NCBI GenBank assembly: GCA_964383365.1
Contig: CAYLHF010000018.1
Location: 1-64,000, forward strand
Direction of reading: 5' to 3'
Source of the DNA: CAYLHF01 sp964383365
Lineage (GTDB): Bacteria > Bacteroidota > Rhodothermia > Rhodothermales > UBA10348
Length of the DNA stretch: 64,000 bases
The notes beneath the pieces were generated by a model that saw nothing but the letters and a program-made list of their open reading frames with translations, had not been told where the DNA came from and ran no database searches. A program made the position numbers and the translations under genes. Below, in pieces: positions 36,092-43,942 of the stretch (within the stretch, counting starts at the first letter, position 1; each line of letters starts with the position of its first letter).

Positions 36092-37108
36092 ATGTCTTAT
36101 ACAATAACATTACTACCCGGGGATGGTATCGGCCCGGAAGTATCAGACGCGACGCTTGCAGTTCTGGAAGCGACCGGACTCTCGTTTAATTGGGTAAGGC
36201 ACGACAAACTCGGTGCTTCGGCCCTGGAAGAATTCGGTACGCCTCTTCCGGAGAGCATCCTCGATTCAATACGGGAGACCAAAGTAGCATTGAAGGCCCC
36301 GGTCACTACACCAATAGGGACCGGGTTCAAGAGCGTGAACGTGCAACTCCGACAGAAGCTGGATCTCTACGCTAATATCAGACCGTGTCGATCTCTGCCG
36401 GGAATTGAGACGCGGTTCGAGGACGTCAACCTGATGATCTTCCGCGAGAACACGGAAGGGCTGTACTCGGGGATGGAGACCTACGATGAGCGGCACGATA
36501 TTGCGGACTCTATCGCACGCATATCCAGGAAAGGCTCAGAACGGATTATCAGTTTCTGTTTTGAATATGCTGAGACGCATGGTCTCGAAACGGTAACCGT
36601 CGTACACAAGGCCAACATTCTGAAACTCACGTCGGGCATGTTTTTGAGTATTGCCAGAGAGTTTGCAGAGCGCTTTCCTCATGTGGAGTTCAATGACCGG
36701 ATCATCGACAACATGTGTATGCAACTCGTCGTCCGGCCGCAGGACTATCGGTGCATCGTGACGACCAACTTGTTCGGTGATATACTGTCGGACCTGGCGG
36801 CGGGCCTCGTGGGTGGTCTCGGTGTCGTTGCCGGTGCGAATATCGGAGACGAATACGCCGTATTCGAAGCGGTCCACGGAAGTGCTCCCGATATCGCCGG
36901 CCAGGACAAGGCGAATCCGACCGCCCTCATCAGGAGTGCCCAGATGATGTTACGACATCTGGGAGAGGAGCAGGCCTCACAGGCCATTCACGACGCGCTG
37001 GTGGATCTGTATACGGAGGGAAGATATCTGACGGGAGATATGGGAGGAAGCACCGGGACCCGCGAGTTTGCAGACCGCCTTGCGAACCGGGTAAAAGAGC
37101 TGGTTTAG
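36092..37108 (+). CDS. NAD-type isocitrate dehydrogenase
   Basis: An oxidative decarboxylase of the isocitrate/isopropylmalate dehydrogenase family, 338 residues. The substrate region TGFKSVNVQLRQKLDLYANIRP (Ser and the Arg residues) and MIFRENTEGLYSG match isocitrate dehydrogenases of the mitochondrial NAD type, not LeuB. The cofactor loop reads HGSAPDIAGQDKANP. The D-I pair sits where NADP enzymes have K-Y, pointing to NAD use. It therefore should feed NADH to the TCA cycle and complex I. It stands between a terminator and a DUF4293 gene. Homoisocitrate or tartrate activity is less likely but cannot be excluded. Confidence 0.88.
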   Translation: MSYTITLLPGDGIGPEVSDATLAVLEATGLSFNWVRHDKLGASALEEFGTPLPESILDSIRETKVALKAPVTTPIGTGFKSVNVQLRQKLDLYANIRPCRSLPGIETRFEDVNLMIFRENTEGLYSGMETYDERHDIADSIARISRKGSERIISFCFEYAETHGLETVTVVHKANILKLTSGMFLSIAREFAERFPHVEFNDRIIDNMCMQLVVRPQDYRCIVTTNLFGDILSDLAAGLVGGLGVVAGANIGDEYAVFEAVHGSAPDIAGQDKANPTALIRSAQMMLRHLGEEQASQAIHDALVDLYTEGRYLTGDMGGSTGTREFADRLANRVKELV

Positions 37109-37157
37109 ATAAGTACGTATCAAGCACATGTGCCCCACGAGGGTCCTCGGTTTCGAA

Positions 37158-37583
37158 ATGATTCAACGAATTCAATCGATCTATATTGCTCTCGGCGCTC
37201 TATTCACCGGCTCCGTCTACTGTCTGGATTCGGTCTGGTCAGGCTCCGCTGCCGTGGAGTCCGTATGGTTCACTCCCGTGGCGCTTGGGATGTATGGTTT
37301 GACGGTTGCCGGAGGATTGCTGGCGATTTTTCTTTACAAGGATCGGTCGCGCCAACGACAGGTTGTATCCTCCATCAGAATGGTGCTGTTCGTGGGGTGG
37401 GTGGTCGTTCTTGCGGGCGAATATATTGGTGGTGTACTACCGTTTGTGCAGGTTGGAACTCCGGATTCAGCGACATCGATGGTCTTCGCCCTCCCCCTGA
37501 TCGGACTGGTTTTCTTCACGCTCGCCCGCCGGGGGATCGATCGGGATATCGACTTGATTCGATCTGTGGATCGTCTTCGGTGA
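37158..37583 (+). CDS. DUF4293 membrane protein
   Basis: A 141-residue protein with four predicted membrane helices. The start MIQRIQSIYIALGAL is the hallmark of DUF4293, a family found in Bacteroidota and relatives with no known function. The ATG at 37158 gives this standard N-terminus; the frame upstream adds ten unrelated residues. The last 68 bp overlap the 3' end of the convergent glycosyltransferase gene. Confidence 0.85.
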   Translation: MIQRIQSIYIALGALFTGSVYCLDSVWSGSAAVESVWFTPVALGMYGLTVAGGLLAIFLYKDRSRQRQVVSSIRMVLFVGWVVVLAGEYIGGVLPFVQVGTPDSATSMVFALPLIGLVFFTLARRGIDRDIDLIRSVDRLR

Positions 37584-38685
37584 TGACCTGCTGAAGGCCG
37601 ACAAACCGTTCAGGTCGAAGGTCCGAAAATCTCTTTTTCCCTTCCAGAAAGTACGCTTTCACGATACTCGATCGATAGTCGGGGAGAACAGGGGTTTGTT
37701 GCTCGTCTGAGAGGACATCTGCGTGTTCTCGAAAATCGCTCCGCATCCGGTAGAAATCTCTGTAGGCACGAAGAATTGCGTGTGCTTCAGCCCATCGAAA
37801 CCGTACGAGACTCCGCACAAAGGCAACAATGTCCAGCAACAAACGAAATGGGAACAGGGACCGGTACTCTTTTATCGGCGTGTTCTTATAGAGGACCAGT
37901 AAGCTGTTTCGATAGTTCAGATACGCTTTTTGCGGGCTGTACGCGGGCAACGAAGCACCACCGATATGAAAGACACGACTCGACGGTTCGGCCACGATTC
38001 GATACCCATGCCTGCGAAGCCTCCAGCACAGATCAATCTCTTCCATGTGCATCCAGAGTCTTTCGTCCAGGCCTCCCAACTGGTCGTAGAGATTTTTTCG
38101 GATCAGAATGGCCGCTCCGGTCGCCCAGAATACGTCTGACGTCGAATCATACTGCCCGTGATCTTTCTCCATGTGGAAGAGAATGCGGCCCCGTGTGAAC
38201 GGAAAACCGTATCGGTCCAGGTGTCCGCCCGCTCCTCCTGCGTATTCGAATTGCGTACGATCAGTGTACTGGAGCATTTTTGGCTGAATCGCAGCTATGT
38301 CGCATTCGGATTCCATTCGATCGACCAGGGGTTCCAACCACCGGCAGCTGACCTCTACGTCATTATTGAGCAGGACGAGATACCTGCCACTAGCGATGCG
38401 AGCCGCCACATTATTGCCTCTGCAAAACGCCCAGTTTTCCGGGTGCCGGACGATGATCACAGTTGGGAACCGGGCCGCCACCCAATCGGCTGACCCGTCC
38501 GTCGACGCATTATCAGCGAGTATTATTTCGAGGTTGGGATAATTCGATGCTACGACGCTCGGCAGACACGTTTTAAGAAGCTCCAGTCCGTTGTAAGAGA
38601 CGATAACAACGGATACCCGTGGAGCACCCGGATCGATCATTCCGTTCTTCTCCGCGATATGAGTTTCATTGTTTTTAATGGACAT
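37516..38685 (-). CDS. Family 2 glycosyltransferase (rhamnosyltransferase-like)
   Basis: Transfers a sugar from a nucleotide donor to a surface polysaccharide or lipid acceptor. The GT-A fold of this 389-residue protein is seen from VSVVIVSYNGLELL, the donor-binding ADNASTDGS, the DxD-like LLNNDVEVS, and the acceptor-side ATGAAILIRK followed by GGLDERLWMHMEEIDLCWRLRRHGY. These are typical of WbbL-type enzymes. The start overlaps the rnhB stop by 11 bp. Its 3' end overlaps the DUF4293 gene by 68 bp. Sugar and acceptor are unknown. Confidence 0.9.
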   Translation of the reverse strand: MSIKNNETHIAEKNGMIDPGAPRVSVVIVSYNGLELLKTCLPSVVASNYPNLEIILADNASTDGSADWVAARFPTVIIVRHPENWAFCRGNNVAARIASGRYLVLLNNDVEVSCRWLEPLVDRMESECDIAAIQPKMLQYTDRTQFEYAGGAGGHLDRYGFPFTRGRILFHMEKDHGQYDSTSDVFWATGAAILIRKNLYDQLGGLDERLWMHMEEIDLCWRLRRHGYRIVAEPSSRVFHIGGASLPAYSPQKAYLNYRNSLLVLYKNTPIKEYRSLFPFRLLLDIVAFVRSLVRFRWAEAHAILRAYRDFYRMRSDFREHADVLSDEQQTPVLPDYRSSIVKAYFLEGKKRFSDLRPERFVGLQQVITEDDPQIESSRYPDRSPGGRA

Positions 38686-39295
38686 ATCGCGGAGTCAGAC
38701 GAAATGATTTCCGATGGAATCGGGACGGACCGTATTCGACGAGCGCATCGTAGTGTGCGCGTGTAGGATACCCCTTGTTCGTGTCCCAACCGTACATCGC
38801 ATAGTCAGTACTCAAGTCGAACATGATGGCGTCTCGCTCCGTTTTGGCAATGATCGAGGCGGCGGCGATCGACTCACACGTGGCATCACCGGAGACTATC
38901 GTCTGCTGGGGGCAGGGTGAGTCCGGTATCTCCGTATTTCCGTCTACCAGTGCCACGTCCGCAGGTTGATTCAGATTTTCAAGAGCTCGGCGCATAGCCT
39001 CCATGGAGGCCCACAGGATGTTCAGTTCGTCTATTTCAGACGGTGAACAAATCCCGATCCCCACCGACACAGCATGCTCGAAGATCCTGGAGCGAAGGTG
39101 TTCACGCATCCCGGACGAGAGTTTCTTACTGTCACGCACCTCAGTAATCCGAGCTCCCGGATCCAGGATGACGGCAGCTGCGACGACCGGTCCGGCCAGA
39201 CAGCCGCGCCCTGCCTCATCGACTCCGGCGACCCGAGAGTATCCGGCCTTCAGAAGCTGGTATTCACTCTGGTAGTCAGGGGACTTACGATTCAT
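38675..39295 (-). CDS. rnhB: Ribonuclease HII
   Basis: Removes RNA from RNA-DNA hybrids, including single ribonucleotides misinserted in DNA. From the ATG at 39295 the protein is 206 residues, the normal size. The catalytic acidic residues lie in AGVDEAGRG, ALVDGN and SGDATCESIAAASIIAKTERD. A longer frame reaches 39484 but would run far into murF; the ATG at 39295 overlaps the murF stop by 11 bp, which suits the tight spacing in this operon. Confidence 0.96.
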   Translation of the reverse strand: MNRKSPDYQSEYQLLKAGYSRVAGVDEAGRGCLAGPVVAAAVILDPGARITEVRDSKKLSSGMREHLRSRIFEHAVSVGIGICSPSEIDELNILWASMEAMRRALENLNQPADVALVDGNTEIPDSPCPQQTIVSGDATCESIAAASIIAKTERDAIMFDLSTDYAMYGWDTNKGYPTRAHYDALVEYGPSRFHRKSFRLTPRYVH

Positions 39296-40892
39296 CGAAT
39301 TGGTCAGGGAGGTCATTTTCATACAGAACCGTGTCACCCGGAAGCAGATACTGCTTAAGATAGGATTGTGCTTCGAATAACGAAGCCACTGTATGGATCT
39401 CCGTCGGATCAAATCCCGAGCGGTCCAATCCTTCCCGGATGGGAGCAGTCTGTCGCTCGCCGACAAGAATAACGTGGTCCACATGGTCCTTCATGGCGAG
39501 ACCAAAAAGCCTGTTTTCTTCGCCCTGAATGTCGCCGAGTTCGATCATTCCAGGGGTGACGACTACCCGGCGCCCGGCCGTAAACTGCCCCAAAATTTCC
39601 AGCGCATTCCGGGCGCCGACCGGATTGCTGTTGAAGGCATCGTCGATAACGGTAATCTCTCCTTCCATGCGCAGTGCAAGTCGATGGGGAACGGGCTCCA
39701 TGTCTTCTATGGCCGCCGTCATTTGTCGAAGTCTGAGTCCGTGGATTCTACCCGCGGCGATGGCCATGAGAATATTACCCACATTATGTCTCCCCAGGAG
39801 AACAGTCCGGAAGTCGCAGGTGACGCCATTCTCATCACTAACCGTAAATCGGGCCCCGTCCGGTCCAAAGCTGATGTGGGATGCGGTAATTTCGGCTTCA
39901 ACGTTATTCAGAGTCGAAACCCGCCAGAGCGTTCCTGTAAATTCATCAGCCATCCGTGCAACATGGACGTCGTCAGCGTTTAGAATCGCATGTCCTCCGG
40001 GACGAACATATTCGAGCAGTGATGCTTTTTCGGCAGCAATTGCCTCGATACTTCCCATCGACTCCATGTGCGCAACGCCCACCGATGTGATCATGGCAAT
40101 ATCCGGTTTCGCGATGTCGCACAATTCGGCTATATCTCCCGGATGGCGAATGCCCATCTCGAGTATGAGCATGCGATGCGCACTGTCCAGATGGTTATTA
40201 ACGACTTTACAAATCCCCATCGGAGTGTTGTAGGAACCCGGCGTGGCAAGTACTGGAAATCGGTATCCGAGAACACGGTCCGTCGCGAATTTGACCGAGG
40301 TTTTTCCGTAGGAGCCTGTTATCGCAATGATCGCGAGGTCTTGTCGACCCGCCAGGATCGTACGGGCTTTTCTCTTGAATCCGTTTCGAATGGAGTGTTC
40401 GACGGGTCTGAGAAGAGTCGACGACAGGACAATGATGAATGGCGCCAGCAGGTCCGCCCCATATAATGACAAAAAGAGAACAGCCAGATCACCTGCAGAC
40501 TGAACGGGTCTTAAAACCACGAGGAAAGGCGCTGCCATCACGATGGTCGAGAGGGCAATGATCCGCAGGAGGCGGGGGGTATAAATCAGCGGTTTCTTCT
40601 GTCGGGTCCTTCTGTAGCGCCGGGATGAGGCGAAACTGACGGCCCAGAGGATCGAGATACTACCCAGAAATACCGGTCCATACCGATCCGAATTGAGGAG
40701 GAGACCAATCAGAATACCAGCTCCAAACACATGAGACCGCCTTATGACGGCATCGTGCACGTGGTTTTGGAGCCAGTGGAGGAATGCGTGGGTATCATAC
40801 CCCTCCAGTTGAATCAGGTGTAGAAAGAAACGAGTGCGTCGCGCGATTCTCCAGAGACTGAAAGCGACGGCGATCAGAATGAGGATGATCAT
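39285..40892 (-). CDS. MurF-like ligase with N-terminal membrane domain
   Basis: MurF adds D-Ala-D-Ala to the UDP-MurNAc-tripeptide. Here the Mur ligase core begins late: the P-loop ITGSYGKTSVK is at about residues 191-201. The preceding about 170 residues hold four to five membrane helices (about 1-16, 55-67, 72-88, 109-127, 136-158) in place of the usual soluble UDP-sugar-binding domain. The central domain has MLILEMGIRHPGDI, SVGVAHMESMGS and LLGRHNVGNILMAIAAG, and the C-terminal domain has IDDAFNSNPVGARNAL, where the DAYNANP motif is expected. It overlaps the hydrolase stop by 4 bp. The core is clearly MurF-like, but membrane tethering and loss of the UDP-binding domain mean the substrate may be lipid-linked. 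Confidence 0.83.
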   Translation of the reverse strand: MIILILIAVAFSLWRIARRTRFFLHLIQLEGYDTHAFLHWLQNHVHDAVIRRSHVFGAGILIGLLLNSDRYGPVFLGSISILWAVSFASSRRYRRTRQKKPLIYTPRLLRIIALSTIVMAAPFLVVLRPVQSAGDLAVLFLSLYGADLLAPFIIVLSSTLLRPVEHSIRNGFKRKARTILAGRQDLAIIAITGSYGKTSVKFATDRVLGYRFPVLATPGSYNTPMGICKVVNNHLDSAHRMLILEMGIRHPGDIAELCDIAKPDIAMITSVGVAHMESMGSIEAIAAEKASLLEYVRPGGHAILNADDVHVARMADEFTGTLWRVSTLNNVEAEITASHISFGPDGARFTVSDENGVTCDFRTVLLGRHNVGNILMAIAAGRIHGLRLRQMTAAIEDMEPVPHRLALRMEGEITVIDDAFNSNPVGARNALEILGQFTAGRRVVVTPGMIELGDIQGEENRLFGLAMKDHVDHVILVGERQTAPIREGLDRSGFDPTEIHTVASLFEAQSYLKQYLLPGDTVLYENDLPDQFDES

Positions 40893-41698
40893 GCGGGTTC
40901 CAGAAATTGAATCAGACCGGCCCGGACGATATCGGGTCGATCGAGGTGGGAGAAATGTCCGGCATCTTCTACTACCACCAGACCGGCGTCCTGAATGTCA
41001 TCTATCAGGGTCTGCATCTGGAGAATCGTGACAGCCGAATCATCGGCTCCGTAAAAAATCAACACGGGTACAGATATATTCGCCAGGCGATCCTCGAGAT
41101 AACAATTGACGGTCCGGACGAAGACTTCACGCATGACCCCTTCCAGTCTTCTGTAGTCCGTTGAGCCGAGCGCTTTCCAGACCAGAGAGTGGCGGAGCCA
41201 GTCCAGACCGAACTCCCGAAGACGACTCGGAAGAAATTGAAAGGGAGCTCGAAGCGCCGAGGAAATTCCCCGACGCAGATAGAATGTTGCCGTCCTCTGT
41301 CTGCGAATTCCCGACGGGCTGATCAATATGAGTCGAACCAGTCCACTCGGTGGGTCAGATTCGGACGCGAGAAAAAGCCCTATTCGTCCTCCGTTCGAGT
41401 GCCCGACGTACGAAAATGAATCGTCAAAATAGTGGTTGATTATCTGACGCACTGCCGTTGCGTGTTCTTCTACTCCCCACGCGGAGGGAGGAGGAGGAGT
41501 CGCACCGTGTCCGGGAAGGTCGACGTTGACAACAAAACAAGTTTCATCCAACCAGTCCTGGATGGGCTGCATTCCATCGGAACTACTTCCCCATCCATGC
41601 ACGAGTAAAACGGCTGGACTGCCCCTCCTACCCGTAATGCGGCACGAGATGCGACACGTTTGGTCAGATACAGTTACTTCTATGAGTTCTGTGGTCAT
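40889..41698 (-). CDS. Alpha/beta hydrolase
   Basis: A 269-residue serine hydrolase of the alpha/beta fold. HGWG near the oxyanion hole, the nucleophile elbow GHSNGG, the Asp in IFYGADDSAV and the His in DAGHFSHLDRP make a complete triad. There is no signal peptide. It is the first gene of a four-gene unit with murF-like, rnhB and the glycosyltransferase (4-bp and 11-bp overlaps). The substrate is unknown; a role in cell-wall or lipid metabolism is suggested only by this company. Confidence 0.88.
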   Translation of the reverse strand: MTTELIEVTVSDQTCRISCRITGRRGSPAVLLVHGWGSSSDGMQPIQDWLDETCFVVNVDLPGHGATPPPPSAWGVEEHATAVRQIINHYFDDSFSYVGHSNGGRIGLFLASESDPPSGLVRLILISPSGIRRQRTATFYLRRGISSALRAPFQFLPSRLREFGLDWLRHSLVWKALGSTDYRRLEGVMREVFVRTVNCYLEDRLANISVPVLIFYGADDSAVTILQMQTLIDDIQDAGLVVVEDAGHFSHLDRPDIVRAGLIQFLEPA

Positions 41699-41883
41699 CG
41701 GAACCGGAGTCCTTGCCGCAAGGTTTGAAACGATCTATCTTCCACGTCGTAGCATCTGTCCTGCGTTTCTAGTCGCAATCGGCTCCGCAAGATAATCAAC
41801 GACCGAGTAGTATCCCCCGGGATTCACTCCGTCGACGTCGCAGGCGGCCATCTTTTCTCAACGTCCATTTCTCGCACGAGTTC

Positions 41884-42999
41884 ATGTCAGACAAGACATT
41901 CTCCGGAATTCTCGAATTGATCGGGGATAAGAAGTTCGGTTTCATCAGAACGTTTCAACCGGATATTCCCAAAGGGAAGCGCGACCCGTTTGTATCTCCG
42001 GCACTGATCAATCGCCATCGACTGCGAGACGGTATCCTCATGGAGGGATCATTACGACCGGGACGCAAGGGTGATCTTCAGGTAAGTCAGATTGACACGG
42101 TGATGGGGCTCCCGCTGGAGAAATGGAAGGCACTCTATGATTTTGACTCGGGTCACAGCATTTATCCGGAAGAGCGTCTGAAGATGTCGACGGTGCCGTC
42201 GAACATTACCATGCGTGTCGTAGATCTTGCAGCTCCCATCGGGAAAGGGCAACGAGCGTTGATCGTAGCCCCACCGAGGACCGGAAAGACGTATATCCTG
42301 AAGGAAATTGCGGCGGCCCTGACAATAAACCATCCGGAAGTCGATCTGGTCGCTCTACTCGTGGACGAGCGTCCCGAAGAAGTGACCGATTTCAAGCGGA
42401 GTACGAGCGCGAGAGTGTTCGCCTCTTCCAATGACAGGGAGGAGGATAATCACGTGAGGGTTTCGGCTCTTACGCACGAATACGTAAAACGCCTGGTAGA
42501 GTTGGATCACGATGTCGTTCTGCTCCTGGACTCGCTGACGCGCCTGGGTCGAAACTTCAACCTGACGGCAGGAGGGAGCGGTCGGACGATGTCCGGAGGG
42601 CTCGACTCCCGGGCAATGATTATTCCGAGAAAGATCTTCGGTGCGGCGCGGAATATAGAGGGTGGAGGATCACTCACGATTATTGCCACTGCGTTGATCG
42701 AGACCGGTTCTAGAATGGACGAGGTCATTTTTGAGGAGTTCAAAGGAACCGGGAACGCAGAAATTGTTCTGGATCGGGAAATGGCCGATAAACGTATTTA
42801 TCCGGCAATCAACCTTCGAAAGAGTGGAACGCGGAACGAAGATATTCTGCTTGGCGATCGGACTCAGCAACATCACCGATTGTTTCGGGCGCTGAACAGC
42901 CGGAGTCCACTCGATGCAATGCAAGCCCTGCTCCGGCATATGCAACAGGCTGAGACCAATGACGCTCTGCTCGACTTGCTCATACCGTCTCATGTTTGA
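41884..42999 (+). CDS. rho: Transcription termination factor Rho, short form
   Basis: The hexameric RNA helicase that ends transcription. The 371-residue protein starts almost directly with the cold-shock-type RNA-binding domain (about 5-75, GDKKFGFIRT) and lacks the N-terminal helical extension of E. coli Rho (419 residues). The ATPase has the P-loop APPRTGKT (129-136), with Thr at a position usually Ala in E. coli. VDERPEEVTDF (catalytic Glu), LLLDSLTRLGR (Walker B), the Q-loop and the R-loop GTRNEDILL are all present. Divergent from the hydrolase operon with a 185-bp gap. Confidence 0.95.
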   Translation: MSDKTFSGILELIGDKKFGFIRTFQPDIPKGKRDPFVSPALINRHRLRDGILMEGSLRPGRKGDLQVSQIDTVMGLPLEKWKALYDFDSGHSIYPEERLKMSTVPSNITMRVVDLAAPIGKGQRALIVAPPRTGKTYILKEIAAALTINHPEVDLVALLVDERPEEVTDFKRSTSARVFASSNDREEDNHVRVSALTHEYVKRLVELDHDVVLLLDSLTRLGRNFNLTAGGSGRTMSGGLDSRAMIIPRKIFGAARNIEGGGSLTIIATALIETGSRMDEVIFEEFKGTGNAEIVLDREMADKRIYPAINLRKSGTRNEDILLGDRTQQHHRLFRALNSRSPLDAMQALLRHMQQAETNDALLDLLIPSHV

Positions 43000-43151
43000 C
43001 GAAGCCCTCTGGTTATGATTGACTTCGATCGGGGTCTTCGGGTCAGTCACTGCGAACGAGATCGGAGACCAGCATCGAGAATCAACCTATCCCCACGTGG
43101 CGAAGCGACGAACAACCACGCGAAAAAATCGGACTGCACGGAAGTCAGTCG

Positions 43152-43769
43152 TTGTCTGACACCGAACTGTTGGCCCTGATTCTGGGTTCTGGAGCAACGA
43201 CGGTCCGGGGGCCTCTTTCCGCAGTCGGGATTGCCCGACAATTACTTATGCGACACCGGAGTCTGAGGAATCTCTCGGCACTAGATATCGACGAGCTTCG
43301 GGCCGCGGAGGGAGTCGGACCGGCCCGGGGAGCGCGTCTTGTTGCATCATTCGAGATTGGTCGACGAATCGAGGCTTCTTCCCGCGAAAAGTCACCTGTT
43401 CTCCGTTGTCCGACGGACGTCGCGGCACATTATGCGCCGTCGATGAGAGATTTACACCGGGAGATATTCCGGGTCGTTCTACTCAATTCATCGTCCAGAG
43501 TCATCCGCGACTTTACTGCCAGCGAAGGGGGACTGGCTGCGAGTATCGTCGAACCTCGCATCGTATTTCGGCGGGCTATCCTGTGCCACGCCGCGTCCAT
43601 GATCTGCCTGCATAATCATCCTTCCGGGAATCTTGAACCGAGTGTCGAAGACCTCCGAATTACCCGCCAACTCGTGGCGGCCGGGCGACTGATCGGTGTC
43701 GAGGTCAGAGACCATATCATCATTGCCGGAGACGGGTATACGTCTCTTGCCGAGCGTGGCCATATCTAG
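43152..43769 (+). CDS. radC: RadC family JAMM-fold protein, start uncertain
   Basis: A RadC-like protein with an MPN/JAMM metal site, ICLHNHPSGN...SVEDLRIT (H-x-H...D). The listed start is a TTG that falls inside the conserved N-terminus: in the same frame, the 54 bases before it encode DEQPREKIGLHGSQS, which continues as LSDTELL and matches the family's R-P-R-E-K...L-S-D-x-E-L-L. That frame is open back to the stop at 43020-43022 but contains no ATG, GTG or TTG. The true start is probably a rare codon (for example ATC at 43074 or CTG at 43050) or the site of a base error. The role of RadC in repair is disputed. Confidence 0.8.
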   Translation: MSDTELLALILGSGATTVRGPLSAVGIARQLLMRHRSLRNLSALDIDELRAAEGVGPARGARLVASFEIGRRIEASSREKSPVLRCPTDVAAHYAPSMRDLHREIFRVVLLNSSSRVIRDFTASEGGLAASIVEPRIVFRRAILCHAASMICLHNHPSGNLEPSVEDLRITRQLVAAGRLIGVEVRDHIIIAGDGYTSLAERGHI

Positions 43770-43887
43770 GGTGCGGGGTGCCGGCGTCTATTCTGCGCTT
43801 TTGTTCGGTCGAATCAGACGGAATTTCAATCACATCCAATTGAAGCCATCCCGGAATCGGTCTACCTTCCACAGATCTTTCAGCTCC

Positions 43888-43913
43888 GGGTACCCGACGC
43901 AGGTACCCTTTTT
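43888..43913 (+). terminator. Intrinsic terminator / possible glyS attenuator
   Basis: GGGTACC (43888-43894), 7-nt loop CGACGCA, GGTACCC (43902-43908), then five T. It lies 119 bp after radC and its T-run ends only 29 bp before the glyS ATG. It could terminate radC or act as a leader attenuator of glyS. Confidence 0.75.
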
Positions 43914-43942
43914 AATAGGACTTGTAATCAATACCCCGATCC

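Noticed and set aside
39529..40233. A 234-codon frame antisense to the MurF-like gene
   Set aside because: Ser/Arg/Thr-rich translation typical of reverse-strand reading of a real gene; no supporting start or motif.
43770..43942. A T-box or glycine riboswitch upstream of glyS
   Set aside because: I could not find the conserved T-box bulge sequence or the glycine riboswitch core; only a plain terminator hairpin is visible.
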